Counted from the stretch's first letter, positions 15,644-23,760 are shown. The stretch: DNA of 64,000 bases from Actinoplanes nipponensis (GCF_016862275.1 NZ_BOMQ01000059.1:95276-159275), one strand, 5' to 3'. Notes: generated by a model from the letters alone, not told the origin. Numbers and translations are program-made.

Positions 15644-16620
15644 GACGCCACCCGCTCGCTGGCCACCCGGCGGCGGAACACCCAGTACGAGAACGCCTGG
15701 TAGACCAGGACGCCGGGCAGCACCACGACGCCGGCCACGCTGATCAGCCGCAGCGCGGAGTCCGTGGCCGCCGCCCCGGCCATGGTCAGCGACCAGGCGG
15801 GGTCCAGCGTGCTGCGCAGCACGACGTCGCCGTGCGCGGTGAAGACGGCCACGACCGCGCCCGCGACGCCCAGCGCCGTACCGCCGAAGGCCAGGGCCTC
15901 CCGGCCGCTGCGGGCCAGCATCGCGATGCCCACGCACAGCACCGCCGCGACCAGCGCCGGCCGTGACCCCGTACCGGAGCCGACCGCGACCAGGGCGGCG
16001 GCGCCGCCGGTGGCGAGCGTGCCGCCGAGCCGGCGGGCGCGCTGGTGCACCGGGCCGGTGGTGCGCAGGGTCACGAAGGTCGCGCCGATCAGCAGGGCGG
16101 CGAACAACGCCGCGCCGGCGCCGGCGAGCGCCGCCCAGCTCAGCAGCGGCGCGGTGCTGCGGCCCACGCCCGTGCCGGTGACCTGGCCGTCGGGGCCGAG
16201 GGCGAGTCCGTGGGTGAGCACGCCCAGCACCGCACCCCAGAGCAGCACGATCCCGGCGGAGCTGGCGGCCAGGGCGGCGTCGCAGCGGCGGCGCCAGCGC
16301 GGCCCGTCGCCCTTGCCGCGGAATTCCAGGGCCACGCCGCGCACCGCCAGCAGCAGCAACAGGGCGGCCATGGGCAGGTAGAGGCCGGAGAGCAGGGCGG
16401 CGTACCAGGCGGGGAAGGCCGCGAAGGTCACCCCGATCGCGGCGACCAGCCAGACCTCGTTGCCGTCCCAGAACGGGCCGACGGTGCGCACGACCGCGCC
16501 CCGCTCGTGGTCGTCGCGGCCGAGGACCGGGGCGAGCAGGCCGACGCCGAAGTCGAAGCCCTCGAGGACGAAGAACAGCACCCAGCAGAGCACGACCAGC
16601 GCGAACCATACGGTGATCAC
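15640..16620 (-). CDS. cydB: Cytochrome bd oxidase subunit II
   Basis: A 326-residue multi-spanning subunit of the quinol oxidase. The start ITVWFALVVLCWVLFFVLEG and following FDFGVGLL are the hallmark first helix, with a conserved aspartate of the proton path; FWDGNEVWL and later hydrophobic helices also match. Together with CydA it forms the high-affinity terminal oxidase that reduces oxygen to water with quinol electrons and resists nitric oxide and peroxide. The GTG at 16620 was chosen for its GAGGAG ribosome site and family alignment. It lies eight bases after cydA and its stop overlaps the cydDC start. Confidence 0.96.
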   Translation of the reverse strand: MITVWFALVVLCWVLFFVLEGFDFGVGLLAPVLGRDDHERGAVVRTVGPFWDGNEVWLVAAIGVTFAAFPAWYAALLSGLYLPMAALLLLLAVRGVALEFRGKGDGPRWRRRCDAALAASSAGIVLLWGAVLGVLTHGLALGPDGQVTGTGVGRSTAPLLSWAALAGAGAALFAALLIGATFVTLRTTGPVHQRARRLGGTLATGGAAALVAVGSGTGSRPALVAAVLCVGIAMLARSGREALAFGGTALGVAGAVVAVFTAHGDVVLRSTLDPAWSLTMAGAAATDSALRLISVAGVVVLPGVLVYQAFSYWVFRRRVASERVAS

Positions 16621-16628
16621 GACGCTCC

Positions 16629-18023
16629 TCAGTAGACCGGGACGGGCTCGCGCTCGGCCGGCTGCTCGTCGGCCGGGGTGAGCGGGGCGGGGACGGCGAG
16701 CGGCTGCCGGGACAGGTGGCGGATCAGGCGCAGCCAGACGGCGGCCAGGATGCCGTAGACGACGGCGAAGCCGATCAGGGAGACGAGCACCTCGGCCCGG
16801 GTCAGGCCGGGGGAGATCCCGTCGGCGACCCGGGAGATGCCGAACGCGAGCCAGGGCTGGCGGGCCGTCTCGGTGAAGACCCAGCCGAAGGTGTTGGCGG
16901 CGGCCGGCAGGATCGGGATCAGCGGCAGGAAGCGGACCAGCAGCCGGTGCGCCGGCCGGTTCCCGCGGGTGCTCCACAGGTAGTACGCGGCCACCGCCGC
17001 GGCCAGCATGCCGATGCCGATCATCAGGCGGAAGCTCCAGAACGCCACCGGGATCATCGGGATGTAGCTGCCCGGGCCGTACTGGGCGGCGTACTGGGCC
17101 TGCAGGTCGTCGATGCCCTGCACGGTCGCGTTCGGGTCGCCCTTGGCCAGCACCGACAGCAGCCAGGGGATCTCCAGGCTGAAGAACGGCCGGCCGCCGT
17201 CGGGGCCGCCCAGGGCGAAGACGGAGAAGGGCGCGCCGGTGGTGGTCGCGTACAGGGCCTCGGCGGCGGCCATCTTCATCGGCTGCACCTGGGTGATGAC
17301 CTTGCCGAGGTGGTCGCCGGTGAGCGCGGTGAGGGCGCCGCCGGTCAGCGTCAGCCAGGCGCCGAGCCAGGCCAGTGTCCGGAACGCCGCCTCGCCCGCG
17401 GCGCGCAGCCGCCACACGCCGATCGCCAGCAGCAGCGACCCGCCGGCCATGGCCGCGCCGGCCAGGGTGTGCGGGAACGCGGCCAGGTTCACCTTGTTGA
17501 GCAGCAGCGCGCCGAAGTCGTCCAGGTGCGCCCGTCCGGTCGCCGGGTCCAGCGAGTACGCGACCGGGTTCTGCATGAACGAGTTCGCGGCCAGGATGAT
17601 GAACGCGGACAGCACGGTCCCGACGGCCACGACGACGATCGTGGCGGCGTGCAGTTTGCGCGGCAGCCGGTCCCAGCCGAAGTACCAGAGCGCCAGGAAC
17701 GTGGCCTCCAGGAAGAACGCGAGCATGCCCTCGATGGCCAGCGTGGGGCCGAACACGTCGCCGTAGAAGCGGGCGAAGGCGCTCCAGCCCATGCCGAACT
17801 GGAACTCCTGCACCAGCCCGGTGACCACGCCGACGGCGAAGGTGACGATCAGCAGCTTGCCGACCAGCTCGGTGAGCTGCCGGTGGCTCTGCTTGCCGGT
17901 CCGCAGCCAGGCCAGGTGCAGGCCCGCGGCGGCGCCGGCCAGGCTGATCGACAGCGGTACGAAGAAGTAGTGGTAGATCGTCACGACCGCGAACTGGAGC
18001 CGGGTCAGGTCGAGCACGTCCAT
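16629..18023 (-). CDS. cydA: Cytochrome bd oxidase subunit I
   Basis: A 464-residue haem-carrying subunit. H18 in TIYHYFFVPLS is the expected haem ligand near the N-terminus; later hallmarks include QEFQFGMGWSAFARF, the FPHTLAGAAMAGG segment carrying the second conserved histidine, and ETARQPWLAFG in place of the GRQPW motif. The length matches the short-Q-loop form. It binds haems b558, b595 and d and oxidises quinol. It is the first gene of cydA-cydB-cydDC. Its upstream 74 bases are shared with the divergent blaI gene and carry two palindromes; no Rex-like site (TTGTGA...TCACAA) is seen, so BlaI control is the better hypothesis. Confidence 0.97.
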   Translation of the reverse strand: MDVLDLTRLQFAVVTIYHYFFVPLSISLAGAAAGLHLAWLRTGKQSHRQLTELVGKLLIVTFAVGVVTGLVQEFQFGMGWSAFARFYGDVFGPTLAIEGMLAFFLEATFLALWYFGWDRLPRKLHAATIVVVAVGTVLSAFIILAANSFMQNPVAYSLDPATGRAHLDDFGALLLNKVNLAAFPHTLAGAAMAGGSLLLAIGVWRLRAAGEAAFRTLAWLGAWLTLTGGALTALTGDHLGKVITQVQPMKMAAAEALYATTTGAPFSVFALGGPDGGRPFFSLEIPWLLSVLAKGDPNATVQGIDDLQAQYAAQYGPGSYIPMIPVAFWSFRLMIGIGMLAAAVAAYYLWSTRGNRPAHRLLVRFLPLIPILPAAANTFGWVFTETARQPWLAFGISRVADGISPGLTRAEVLVSLIGFAVVYGILAAVWLRLIRHLSRQPLAVPAPLTPADEQPAEREPVPVY

Positions 18024-18034
18024 GGCTGCCCTCT

Positions 18035-18071
18035 CTACGACGTCTCGTAGTAGATACTACGTCGCGTAGTA
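18035..18071. promoter_or_regulatory. Two BlaI/MecI-like palindromes between cydA and blaI
   Basis: CTACGA-cgtc-TCGTAG (18035-18050) and TACTACG-tcg-CGTAGTA (18055-18071) are both perfect inverted repeats and share the TAC/GTA-rich arms typical of BlaI-family operators. They occupy most of the shared divergent promoter. A TAGAGT hexamer at 18085-18090, seven bases before the blaI ATG, is a likely leaderless -10 box, putting the second palindrome over its -35 region. Confidence 0.75.
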
Positions 18072-18097
18072 CGACGCCGTGCAGTAGAGTGGGTCAC

Positions 18098-18454
18098 ATG
18101 GCCCTGGGAGACCTCGAACGCGAGGTCATGACGCAGTTGTGGAACGCCGGTGAGCCGCTGACCGTGCGCCAGGTGCACGAGCGCCTGAGCCGCGACCGCG
18201 AGCTGGCGTACACGACCGTGATGACCGTGCTGGACCGGCTGGCCAAGAAGGGCGTCGTCACCCAGCAGCGCGCCGACCGGGCGTACCGCTACACCCCCGC
18301 CCAGACGCGGGAGGAGATGACGGCCGCGCTGATGCTCGACGCGCTCAGCGCCGCCCCGGACGGCGTCCGCGACGCGGCCCTGGCCCACTTCGTCGGCCGC
18401 CTCGACCCGTCCGCCCTCACCGCCGCCATCGAGGCGGCCCGGAAGGGCAAGTGA
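18098..18454 (+). CDS. blaI: BlaI/MecI-family transcriptional repressor
   Basis: A 118-residue winged-helix repressor. The opening LGDLEREVMTQLWNAGEPLTVRQVHERL and AYTTVMTVLDRLAKKGVVTQ are diagnostic for BlaI/MecI/CopY proteins, which bind short dyads as dimers and are inactivated by cleavage. The C-terminal ~45 residues supply dimerisation. The ATG at 18098 is preferred over GTG 18089 because family members begin right before the LGxLE motif. The stop overlaps the M56 peptidase start (GTGA), the classical regulator-sensor pairing. There is no beta-lactamase gene nearby; the divergent neighbour is the cytochrome bd operon. Confidence 0.94.
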   Translation: MALGDLEREVMTQLWNAGEPLTVRQVHERLSRDRELAYTTVMTVLDRLAKKGVVTQQRADRAYRYTPAQTREEMTAALMLDALSAAPDGVRDAALAHFVGRLDPSALTAAIEAARKGK

Positions 18455-19374
18455 CCGCCCTGCTGCTCGGCGCGCTCGGGCTGACCCTCTCGCTGGTCGT
18501 GCCCGGCGTCCTGGCCGGCGCCCGCTGGCCCGACCGCGCGCCGGTCGCCGCCGTCGCGCTCTGGCAGAGCATCACCCTGGCCGGCGTGCTGTGCGCCCTG
18601 GGCGTGGTCCTGGCCGGGCCGCAGGAGCTGGTCGGCGAGCTGGGCGCGGACCGGCCGGCCGGGGCGGCCGCGCTGGTCTTCGCGCTGGTGGTGGCCACGG
18701 TCATCATCGGCCGGTTGCTGGTCTCGCTGGTGCGGGTGAGCCTGCGCTCGCGGGCCCGCCGGTCCCGGCACCGGCTGCTGGTCGATCTGCTGGACACCGC
18801 CGAGCGCCACGGTGAGCTGCCCGCCGAGGTGCCGGCCGGGCTGCGGGTGCTCGACGGGGAGCTGCCGTTCGCGTACTGCCTGCCGGGCCGCTCGCCGCGG
18901 GTGGTGCTCACCGGCGGGGCCCTCCGGGTGCTCGACGCCGCGCAGGTGGCCGCGGTGATCGCGCACGAGCAGGCCCACCTGCGGTACCGCCACGACGTCG
19001 TCATGGAGTCGTTCACCGCGTTCTACCGGGCGGTGCCGGGTCCGCTGCGCAGCCGGGCGCCGCTGGACGCCGTGCACCTGCTGCTGGAGATGGTGGCCGA
19101 CGACGCAGCCCGGCGGCGCTGCGGCGCGGCCCCGCTGCGGGGCGCGCTCGCGCTGCTCGGCGACGCGGTCAGCCCGGACGCCCCGGCCGATCTCGGCGAC
19201 GCGGCGGCCGAGCGCCGCCGGCGGCTCGACCGGCTGGCGGTCAGCGACCGGCCGTCCGCTACCGTGCTCCTCACGCTCGTGGCGGTGCTCGGCGCCGCCG
19301 CGCTGCTGGTGTTACCCACCGTGATCGTGGTGTTGCCGTGGCTCGACCGGGCCCTCTCGGCGTGGCCCCTTTAA
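18451..19374 (+). CDS. M56-family membrane metallopeptidase (BlaR1-like, no sensor domain)
   Basis: A 307-residue membrane protease. Hydrophobic helices occur at about 4-24, 35-55, 72-95 and 277-298. The zinc motif HEQAH (H172, E173, H176) lies in VIAHEQAHLRYRHD, with E213 in LLLEMVADDAA the probable third ligand. Unlike BlaR1/MecR1, it has no extracellular penicillin-binding domain, so its signal is unknown. In the family, activation cleaves the partner BlaI repressor. It is translationally coupled to blaI and should control the same promoters, including probably cydA. Its small size is common for actinobacterial M56 proteins. Confidence 0.92.
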   Translation: MTALLLGALGLTLSLVVPGVLAGARWPDRAPVAAVALWQSITLAGVLCALGVVLAGPQELVGELGADRPAGAAALVFALVVATVIIGRLLVSLVRVSLRSRARRSRHRLLVDLLDTAERHGELPAEVPAGLRVLDGELPFAYCLPGRSPRVVLTGGALRVLDAAQVAAVIAHEQAHLRYRHDVVMESFTAFYRAVPGPLRSRAPLDAVHLLLEMVADDAARRRCGAAPLRGALALLGDAVSPDAPADLGDAAAERRRRLDRLAVSDRPSATVLLTLVAVLGAAALLVLPTVIVVLPWLDRALSAWPL

Positions 19375-19627
19375 GTCCTCCTTAATTACTCCGCGTCACT
19401 CGTCGTTAAGCGAAGTGTGTCCTGATACCTCCGGGTTCAGCGGGACAGTGATCGGGAGTACGGTGGTGCCGGCTCGGCAGTCCCCCCTCGTCCGAACCCG
19501 GGCGAACTGACGGGCCACCGCCCCACGGGGATCAGGCCACAGCAGCATCGCGGCCGGGCGCGCTTCCCGCCCGGGCCGGTGAGCTGATCCGGCGGCGGGC
19601 CGAGGGAAGAAAGGACACCGCACCTAC
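19375..19627 (+). promoter_or_regulatory. Long structured leader of the NlpC/P60 hydrolase gene (possible riboswitch)
   Basis: The 253 bases hold no gene. Complementary arms GGATCAG (19529-19535) and CTGATCC (19584-19590) enclose a GC-rich hairpin (about 19552-19576), just before a purine-rich ribosome site near 19602-19613. In actinobacteria c-di-AMP (ydaO) riboswitches often precede such cell-wall hydrolase genes, so this is a candidate, but I could not align the conserved core with confidence. Confidence 0.3.
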
Positions 19628-20617
19628 GTGAAACGGATTGAGGCGCGACGCGCCGCAATTCTGCGCGGCATCGCCTGCGCGGTCGCCGCGGTCGGGATGC
19701 TGCTCGCTCCCGGGGCGGCCCATGCGACACCGTCCCCGTCGAGCATCGAGAAGCAGATCGACGAGCAGTGGAACAAGCTGGAACCGGTCATCGAGCAGTA
19801 CAACAACGTGCACAACCAGCTCCTCAAGAACCAGGCCCAGCTCCGGAAGATCGACAAACGGCTCGCCCCGCTGGAGCTGGAGGTCGACCTGGCCATGTCG
19901 CAGGTGGGCACCATGGCGGGACAGGCTTACATGCAGGGTTCGCCCAGCGCCATGAAGGCCATGATCGTCAGCGGCTCGCCGACCGGCCTGACCGAGAAGC
20001 TCACGTTCCTCGATCAGCTCAGCCGGCACCAGCGCGAGTCGGTCTCCGGGGCGGCCAAGCTGCGCGACCAGCTCGCGGCCGACAAGCGCGACCTGAAGAC
20101 CCTGACCGACGCGGTGGCGGCGCGCGACAAGGCGCTGGCCCAGCAGAAGAAGGACATTCAGAAGAAGGTCGACGAGCTGCAGAAACTGCGGATCAAGGCG
20201 TACGGCGCGAGCGGCGTCGCCGACGGTCCGTTCAAGACGGGCCCGTGCCCGGTCAACTACACCGACGACAAGGGCGGCCGGGCGGCGCAGAAGGCGTGCG
20301 ACCTCATCGGCAAGCCGTACGTCTTCGGCGCGGAGGGCCCGGGCGGCTACGACTGCTCCGGGCTGACCAAGGTGGCGTGGGCCGTGGCCGGCGTGCACCT
20401 GGAGCACTACACCGGTGACCAGATCGGCGAGGGCCGGGCGGTCAGCCGCAGCGAGCTGCGGCCGGGCGACCTGATCTTCTACGGCAGTCCCGTGCACCAC
20501 GTCGGCCTCTACGTCGGCGGCAACACCATGGTGCACGCCCCGCACACGGGCGACCACGTGCGGATGGCGTCGATCGACCGCAGCGGCGCCATCACCGGCA
20601 TCCGGCGGCCGGGCTGA
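19628..20617 (+). CDS. Secreted NlpC/P60 peptidoglycan hydrolase with coiled-coil domain
   Basis: A 329-residue exported endopeptidase (RipA/RipB-like). Residues 1-33 are a signal peptide (basic start, then AVAAVGMLLAPGAAHA). Residues ~36-190 are a long heptad-rich coiled coil (EKQIDEQWNKLEPVIEQY onward), often an autoinhibitory or partner-binding arm. Residues ~215-329 are NlpC/P60, with catalytic C243 in GYDCSGL, H291 in VHHVGLYVG and H303 in MVHAPHT. It should cut the D-glutamyl-diaminopimelate bond of peptidoglycan in growth or division. The GTG start has a GAGGGAAGAAAGGA ribosome region upstream. A terminator follows. Confidence 0.95.
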   Translation: MKRIEARRAAILRGIACAVAAVGMLLAPGAAHATPSPSSIEKQIDEQWNKLEPVIEQYNNVHNQLLKNQAQLRKIDKRLAPLELEVDLAMSQVGTMAGQAYMQGSPSAMKAMIVSGSPTGLTEKLTFLDQLSRHQRESVSGAAKLRDQLAADKRDLKTLTDAVAARDKALAQQKKDIQKKVDELQKLRIKAYGASGVADGPFKTGPCPVNYTDDKGGRAAQKACDLIGKPYVFGAEGPGGYDCSGLTKVAWAVAGVHLEHYTGDQIGEGRAVSRSELRPGDLIFYGSPVHHVGLYVGGNTMVHAPHTGDHVRMASIDRSGAITGIRRPG

Positions 20618-20635
20618 TCCCGCACCGCGCATGAC

Positions 20636-20672
20636 GAGGAGGCCGCCACGACCGTGGCGGCCTTCTTCGTTC
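20636..20672 (+). terminator. Rho-independent-type terminator after the NlpC/P60 gene
   Basis: A nine-base perfect stem (GGCCGCCAC with its complement), extended by weaker pairs, has a four-base loop and is followed by the pyrimidine-rich TTCTTCGTT. It lies 19 bases after the stop. Confidence 0.85.
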
Positions 20673-20716
20673 CGGGGGTCCGCTGACGGCCCCGGCGTCG
20701 CTGCGAAAATGGGCCG

Positions 20717-21619
20717 GTGTTCCCCGCCGCGTTCACCCGCAACGTCACCGGCACCTGGGGCGACGACGGCCGGCGGTGGCTGGCCGCGCTGCCGGGGCTG
20801 GTCGATGCCGTCGCCCGGGAGTGGGGGCTGACGGTCGGTACGCCGTACCCGTTGAGCTTCCACTTCGTCGCGCCGGTCCGCCGGGCCGGCGGCGCGCCCG
20901 GGGTGCTCAAGCTCGGACCGGCCGCGGCCGGTCACGTCGCGCGGGAGGCCGACACGCTCGGGTTCTTCGGCGGCCGGGGCGCGATCGGGGTGCTGGCCCG
21001 CGACGACGACCGGGGGGCGCTGCTGCTGGAGCTGGCCGAGCCCGGCGTGACCCTGCGGTCGCTGGTGCGCGACCGCGACGAGCAGGCCACGGCCGTCCTG
21101 ATCGGCCTGATGCGCCGGCTGCACCGCCCGGCCCCGGACGGGCTCGCGCTGGAGGAGCTCTCCGCGCGGGTCGCCGCCTTCGACGCCCACCTGGCCCGCT
21201 ACCCGGGCGACCGGCCGATCCCGCGGCGCCTGGTCGAGCGGGCCCGCGAGTTGTGGGTCGCGCTGTGCGCCTCGGCGCCGGCGCGGGTCGTGCTGCACGG
21301 CGACCTGCACCACGAGAACGTCCTGGCGGCGCGGCGGGAACCGTGGCTGGCGATCGACCCGCACGGGGTGCTCGGCGATCCCGGCTACGAGCTGGGCGCC
21401 GCGCTCTACAACCCGATCGGCGGCGACGAGCCGGTGCCGCGGCTGCTGCCGGCCCGCGTCGAACAGTTCGCGGCCGGGCTCGACATGCCGGTCGACCGCG
21501 TCGTCGCCTGGGGTTTCGTGCAGGCGATGCTGTCGGAGGTGTGGTCCGCCGAGGGCGGTTCCGGCCGGCCCGGCCCGGCGCTGCGGGTCGCGCTCAGCCT
21601 GCTGCCGCGCCTGCCCTGA
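20717..21619 (+). CDS. Aminoglycoside/hydroxyurea-type phosphotransferase (APH(6)-like)
   Basis: A 300-residue kinase-like protein of the streptomycin 6-phosphotransferase family (PF04655). The catalytic loop VVLHGDLHHENVL and the metal-binding segment LAIDPHGVLGDPGYELG (about residues 194-230) are intact, and GVLKLGP is the probable ATP-lysine strand. Family members phosphorylate streptomycin-like antibiotics, but many chromosomal copies act on unknown small molecules, so resistance is not certain. The GTG start follows the preceding terminator by 44 bases. Its 3' end overlaps the convergent MarR gene by 26 bases. Confidence 0.85.
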   Translation: MFPAAFTRNVTGTWGDDGRRWLAALPGLVDAVAREWGLTVGTPYPLSFHFVAPVRRAGGAPGVLKLGPAAAGHVAREADTLGFFGGRGAIGVLARDDDRGALLLELAEPGVTLRSLVRDRDEQATAVLIGLMRRLHRPAPDGLALEELSARVAAFDAHLARYPGDRPIPRRLVERARELWVALCASAPARVVLHGDLHHENVLAARREPWLAIDPHGVLGDPGYELGAALYNPIGGDEPVPRLLPARVEQFAAGLDMPVDRVVAWGFVQAMLSEVWSAEGGSGRPGPALRVALSLLPRLP

Positions 21620-22010
21620 GCAGGGTCAGCAGCCGGACCAGCTCGGCGCGCTCGGCCTTGCTCAGCGGGGCCAGCAGCTCGTCCTGGATGGCCGCCGCGC
21701 GGGCGGCCAGCTCCGCGACCCGCGTACGCCCGCGCGCGGTGATCGTGACGACGTTACGGCGCCGGTCGGCCGGGTCCGGGCGGCGCTCGACGTAGCCGGC
21801 CTCGGTCAGCTCGTTGAGCGCGGCGACCACGTCGCTGAAGTGGATGCCGGTACGCCGGCCGAGATCGGCCTGGCTGGCCGGGCCGGTCAGCAGCGGCTCC
21901 AGCAGCCGGTAGTGGTAGCCGCGCGCGCCGATCTCGGCGAAGCGCTCGGTGACCAGGCGGCCGGCGTGGGCGGCGGTCTGGGTCAGCAGCCAGCTGGGCA
22001 AGTGCTCCAT
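21594..22010 (-). CDS. MarR-family transcriptional regulator
   Basis: A 138-residue winged-helix protein. The DNA-binding core is QADLGRRTGIHFSDVVAALNELTEAGYVERRPDPADRRRNVVTIT (about residues 48-92), with the basic wing PADRRRN. MarR dimers generally repress until a phenolic or lipophilic ligand binds. The gene is divergent from an epoxide hydrolase and a clear palindrome lies between them, three bases before the hydrolase ATG, so the hydrolase and its own gene are the likely targets. Its 3' end overlaps the phosphotransferase gene tail-to-tail. Confidence 0.92.
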   Translation of the reverse strand: MEHLPSWLLTQTAAHAGRLVTERFAEIGARGYHYRLLEPLLTGPASQADLGRRTGIHFSDVVAALNELTEAGYVERRPDPADRRRNVVTITARGRTRVAELAARAAAIQDELLAPLSKAERAELVRLLTLLRAGAAAG

Positions 22011-22032
22011 CCGCGGAGAATACCATTTGCCG

Positions 22033-22061
22033 CCCTAACGTTGGTCCAACTAACGTTAGGG
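22033..22061. promoter_or_regulatory. MarR operator palindrome before the epoxide hydrolase gene
   Basis: Perfect ten-base arms CCCTAACGTT and AACGTTAGGG are separated by nine bases. A second palindrome, GTTGG-T-CCAAC (22040-22050), is nested inside. The dyad ends two bases before the hydrolase ATG, so bound repressor would cover the transcription and translation start. Confidence 0.75.
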
Positions 22062-22063
22062 TC

Positions 22064-23155
22064 ATGAACGATATGGTGCCGTACCGGATCCACGTCCCGC
22101 AAGCCGACCTCGACGACCTGGCCGACCGCCTCGACCGCACCCGCTGGCCCGACGAGCTGCCCGGCGCCGGCTGGGACTACGGCATCCCGCTGGCCCGCGT
22201 CCGCGAGCTGGCCCACCGCTGGCGCCACGGCTACGACTGGCGCCGGCACGAGGCCGAGCTGAACGAGCTCCCGCAGTTCATGACCGAGATCGACGGTCAG
22301 GCCGTCCACTTCCTGCACGTCCGTTCGGCCGACCCCGACGCCCCGCCGCTGCTGCTCCTGCACGGCTGGCCCGGCTCGGTGCTCGAGTTCCGCGACCTGA
22401 TCGGCCCGCTCACCGCCGACTTCCACCTGGTCGTGCCGTCCCTGCCCGGCTTCGGCTTCTCCGGCCCGACCGGGGCGCGCGGCTGGGACCAGCAGCGCAT
22501 CGCCCGCGCGTTCGCCGAGCTGATGACCCGGCTGGGCTATGCCCGCTTCGGCGCCCACGGCGGCGACTGGGGCTCCGGCATCGCCCGGGCGCTCGGCGCG
22601 GAGGTGCCCGGGCGGGTCGCCGGGGTGCACGTCACGTACCTGCCCACGCCCGGCCCGCTGGACGGACTGACCGGACAGGACCGGGAACGCGCCGAGCGGA
22701 CCGCGGCGTTCGCCGCGAACCGGCCCGGCTACCAGGTGCTGCAGGCGACCCGGCCGCAGACGATCGCGTACGCCCTGACCGACTCGCCGGTCGGCCAGCT
22801 CGCCTGGATCGCCGAGAAGTTCGCCGAGTGGACCGACCCGGCCTCGGTCATCGCCGACGACGTCCTGCTCACCGACGTGTCGATCTACTGGTTCACCCGC
22901 ACCGCCGGCTCGTCGGCCCGGCTCGCCAAGGAGAGCGGGTACGGCGCGCCGTGCCCGGTCCCGATGGGCGTCGCCGTCCTGCCGCACGACATCGTGCAGA
23001 GCGTGCGCCCGCTCGCGGAACGCGCCTACGACATCCGGCACTGGACGGAGCTGCCGCGCGGCGGCCACTTCGCGGCGCTCGAGGTGCCGGCCGAGCTGGC
23101 CGCCGACATCCGCGCGTTCTTCCGGCCGTCGGTGAGCGGCGGGGTGCCGGGGTGA
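22064..23155 (+). CDS. Epoxide hydrolase (EHN-domain alpha/beta hydrolase)
   Basis: A 363-residue epoxide hydrolase. The N-terminal ~110 residues are the epoxide-hydrolase N-terminal region (VPQADLDDLADRLDRTRWPD). The catalytic core has the oxyanion motif HGWPGS (about 100-105), nucleophile D168 in GAHGGDWGSG and H335 in RGGHFAALE. The reaction opens epoxides to vicinal diols, detoxifying or processing lipids and xenobiotics. It is divergent from a MarR regulator with an operator at its start, so induction by its substrate is likely. No clear ribosome site precedes the ATG, which fits a leaderless transcript. Confidence 0.93.
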   Translation: MNDMVPYRIHVPQADLDDLADRLDRTRWPDELPGAGWDYGIPLARVRELAHRWRHGYDWRRHEAELNELPQFMTEIDGQAVHFLHVRSADPDAPPLLLLHGWPGSVLEFRDLIGPLTADFHLVVPSLPGFGFSGPTGARGWDQQRIARAFAELMTRLGYARFGAHGGDWGSGIARALGAEVPGRVAGVHVTYLPTPGPLDGLTGQDRERAERTAAFAANRPGYQVLQATRPQTIAYALTDSPVGQLAWIAEKFAEWTDPASVIADDVLLTDVSIYWFTRTAGSSARLAKESGYGAPCPVPMGVAVLPHDIVQSVRPLAERAYDIRHWTELPRGGHFAALEVPAELAADIRAFFRPSVSGGVPG

Positions 23156-23159
23156 GTGG

Positions 23160-23396
23160 GGGCCCGACGTCAGCGGGGGGAGCACCCTCGTCGCCGACTC
23201 CCGCCAGGAGATCGCGCTCGCGGTCGCCCGTGGCGAGGCCTGGTCGCGGTCAGTGGCGGGGACCGCGACGAGACGCTCGTCGTGCAGCCCGCCGTGCCGC
23301 TCGCCATGGGGTGACCACGTCGCCGCCGTGACCGCCACCGACGACGGCGTGGAGGTGGTCGGCCACCGTCTCGCGGCCGGGCCCGGCGTGACCTGA
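23160..23396 (+). pseudogene. Remnant of an unrecognised gene with two compensating frameshifts
   Basis: One frame reads plausible protein at both ends (STLVADSRQEIALAVARGE near 23181 and DHVAAVTATDDGVEVVGHRL near 23310-23380, stop at 23394), but the middle (about 23248-23310) is only sensible in another frame (GGDRDETLVVQPAVPLAMG). No start codon fits. This looks like a decayed gene tail with two frameshifts; I do not recognise its family. A sequencing error is possible but would have to occur twice. Confidence 0.35.
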
Positions 23397-23529
23397 ACCC
23401 GTCGCAGGGCTGATCAGGCGGGATCGCCATCGTGGTCGTCCCTTCGCGCCCGCCGTGGGAGTGCCGACGACCGGCCGCACGGCCGCAGGTCTCGGGTTGC
23501 CGCGCCGACCGGCAATTCCGCCGGGCCGG

Positions 23530-23760
23530 GTGCGGCTGGAGGACGGTGCGGCTGGAGCGCGTCGGCTGGAGGGCGGTCCGGGTGTAGGGCGGTCCGGCTG
23601 GAGGGCGGTCCGGGTGCAGGGCGGTCCGGGTGGAGAGCGGTCCGGCTGGACGACGGTCCCGCTGCAGGACGGTTCAGTCGGAGGGCGGTCCGGCCGGAAG
23701 CGGTCCGGCTGGACGACGGACCCGCCGCAGGGCGGTTCAGTCGGAGGGTGCTCCTGGCTC
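23530..23760. repeat. Degenerate 16-18-bp tandem repeats
   Basis: About a dozen imperfect copies of a unit like GGAGGGCGGTCCGGCT. A larger ~75-base unit (ending in GGACGACGG... and GGCGGTTCAGTCGGAGGG) occurs twice, near 23640-23690 and 23705-23750. No protein is convincingly encoded; both strands give only Pro/Arg/Gly-rich frames. The 130 bases before it (23397-23529) show nothing recognisable. Confidence 0.75.

Noticed and set aside
13073..15703. An 876-codon open frame on the plus strand
   Set aside because: It lies opposite cydDC and is Gln/Gly/Arg-rich without any domain. High GC gives long empty frames opposite real genes.
15644..16609. N-terminal extension of CydDC into the cydB region
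   Set aside because: The added residues are an out-of-frame reading of cydB; the GTG at 15643 overlaps the cydB stop and starts the family sequence.
18024..18097. Rex binding site for cydA
   Set aside because: No TTGTGA-N6-TCACAA-like sequence is present; the visible dyads fit BlaI better.
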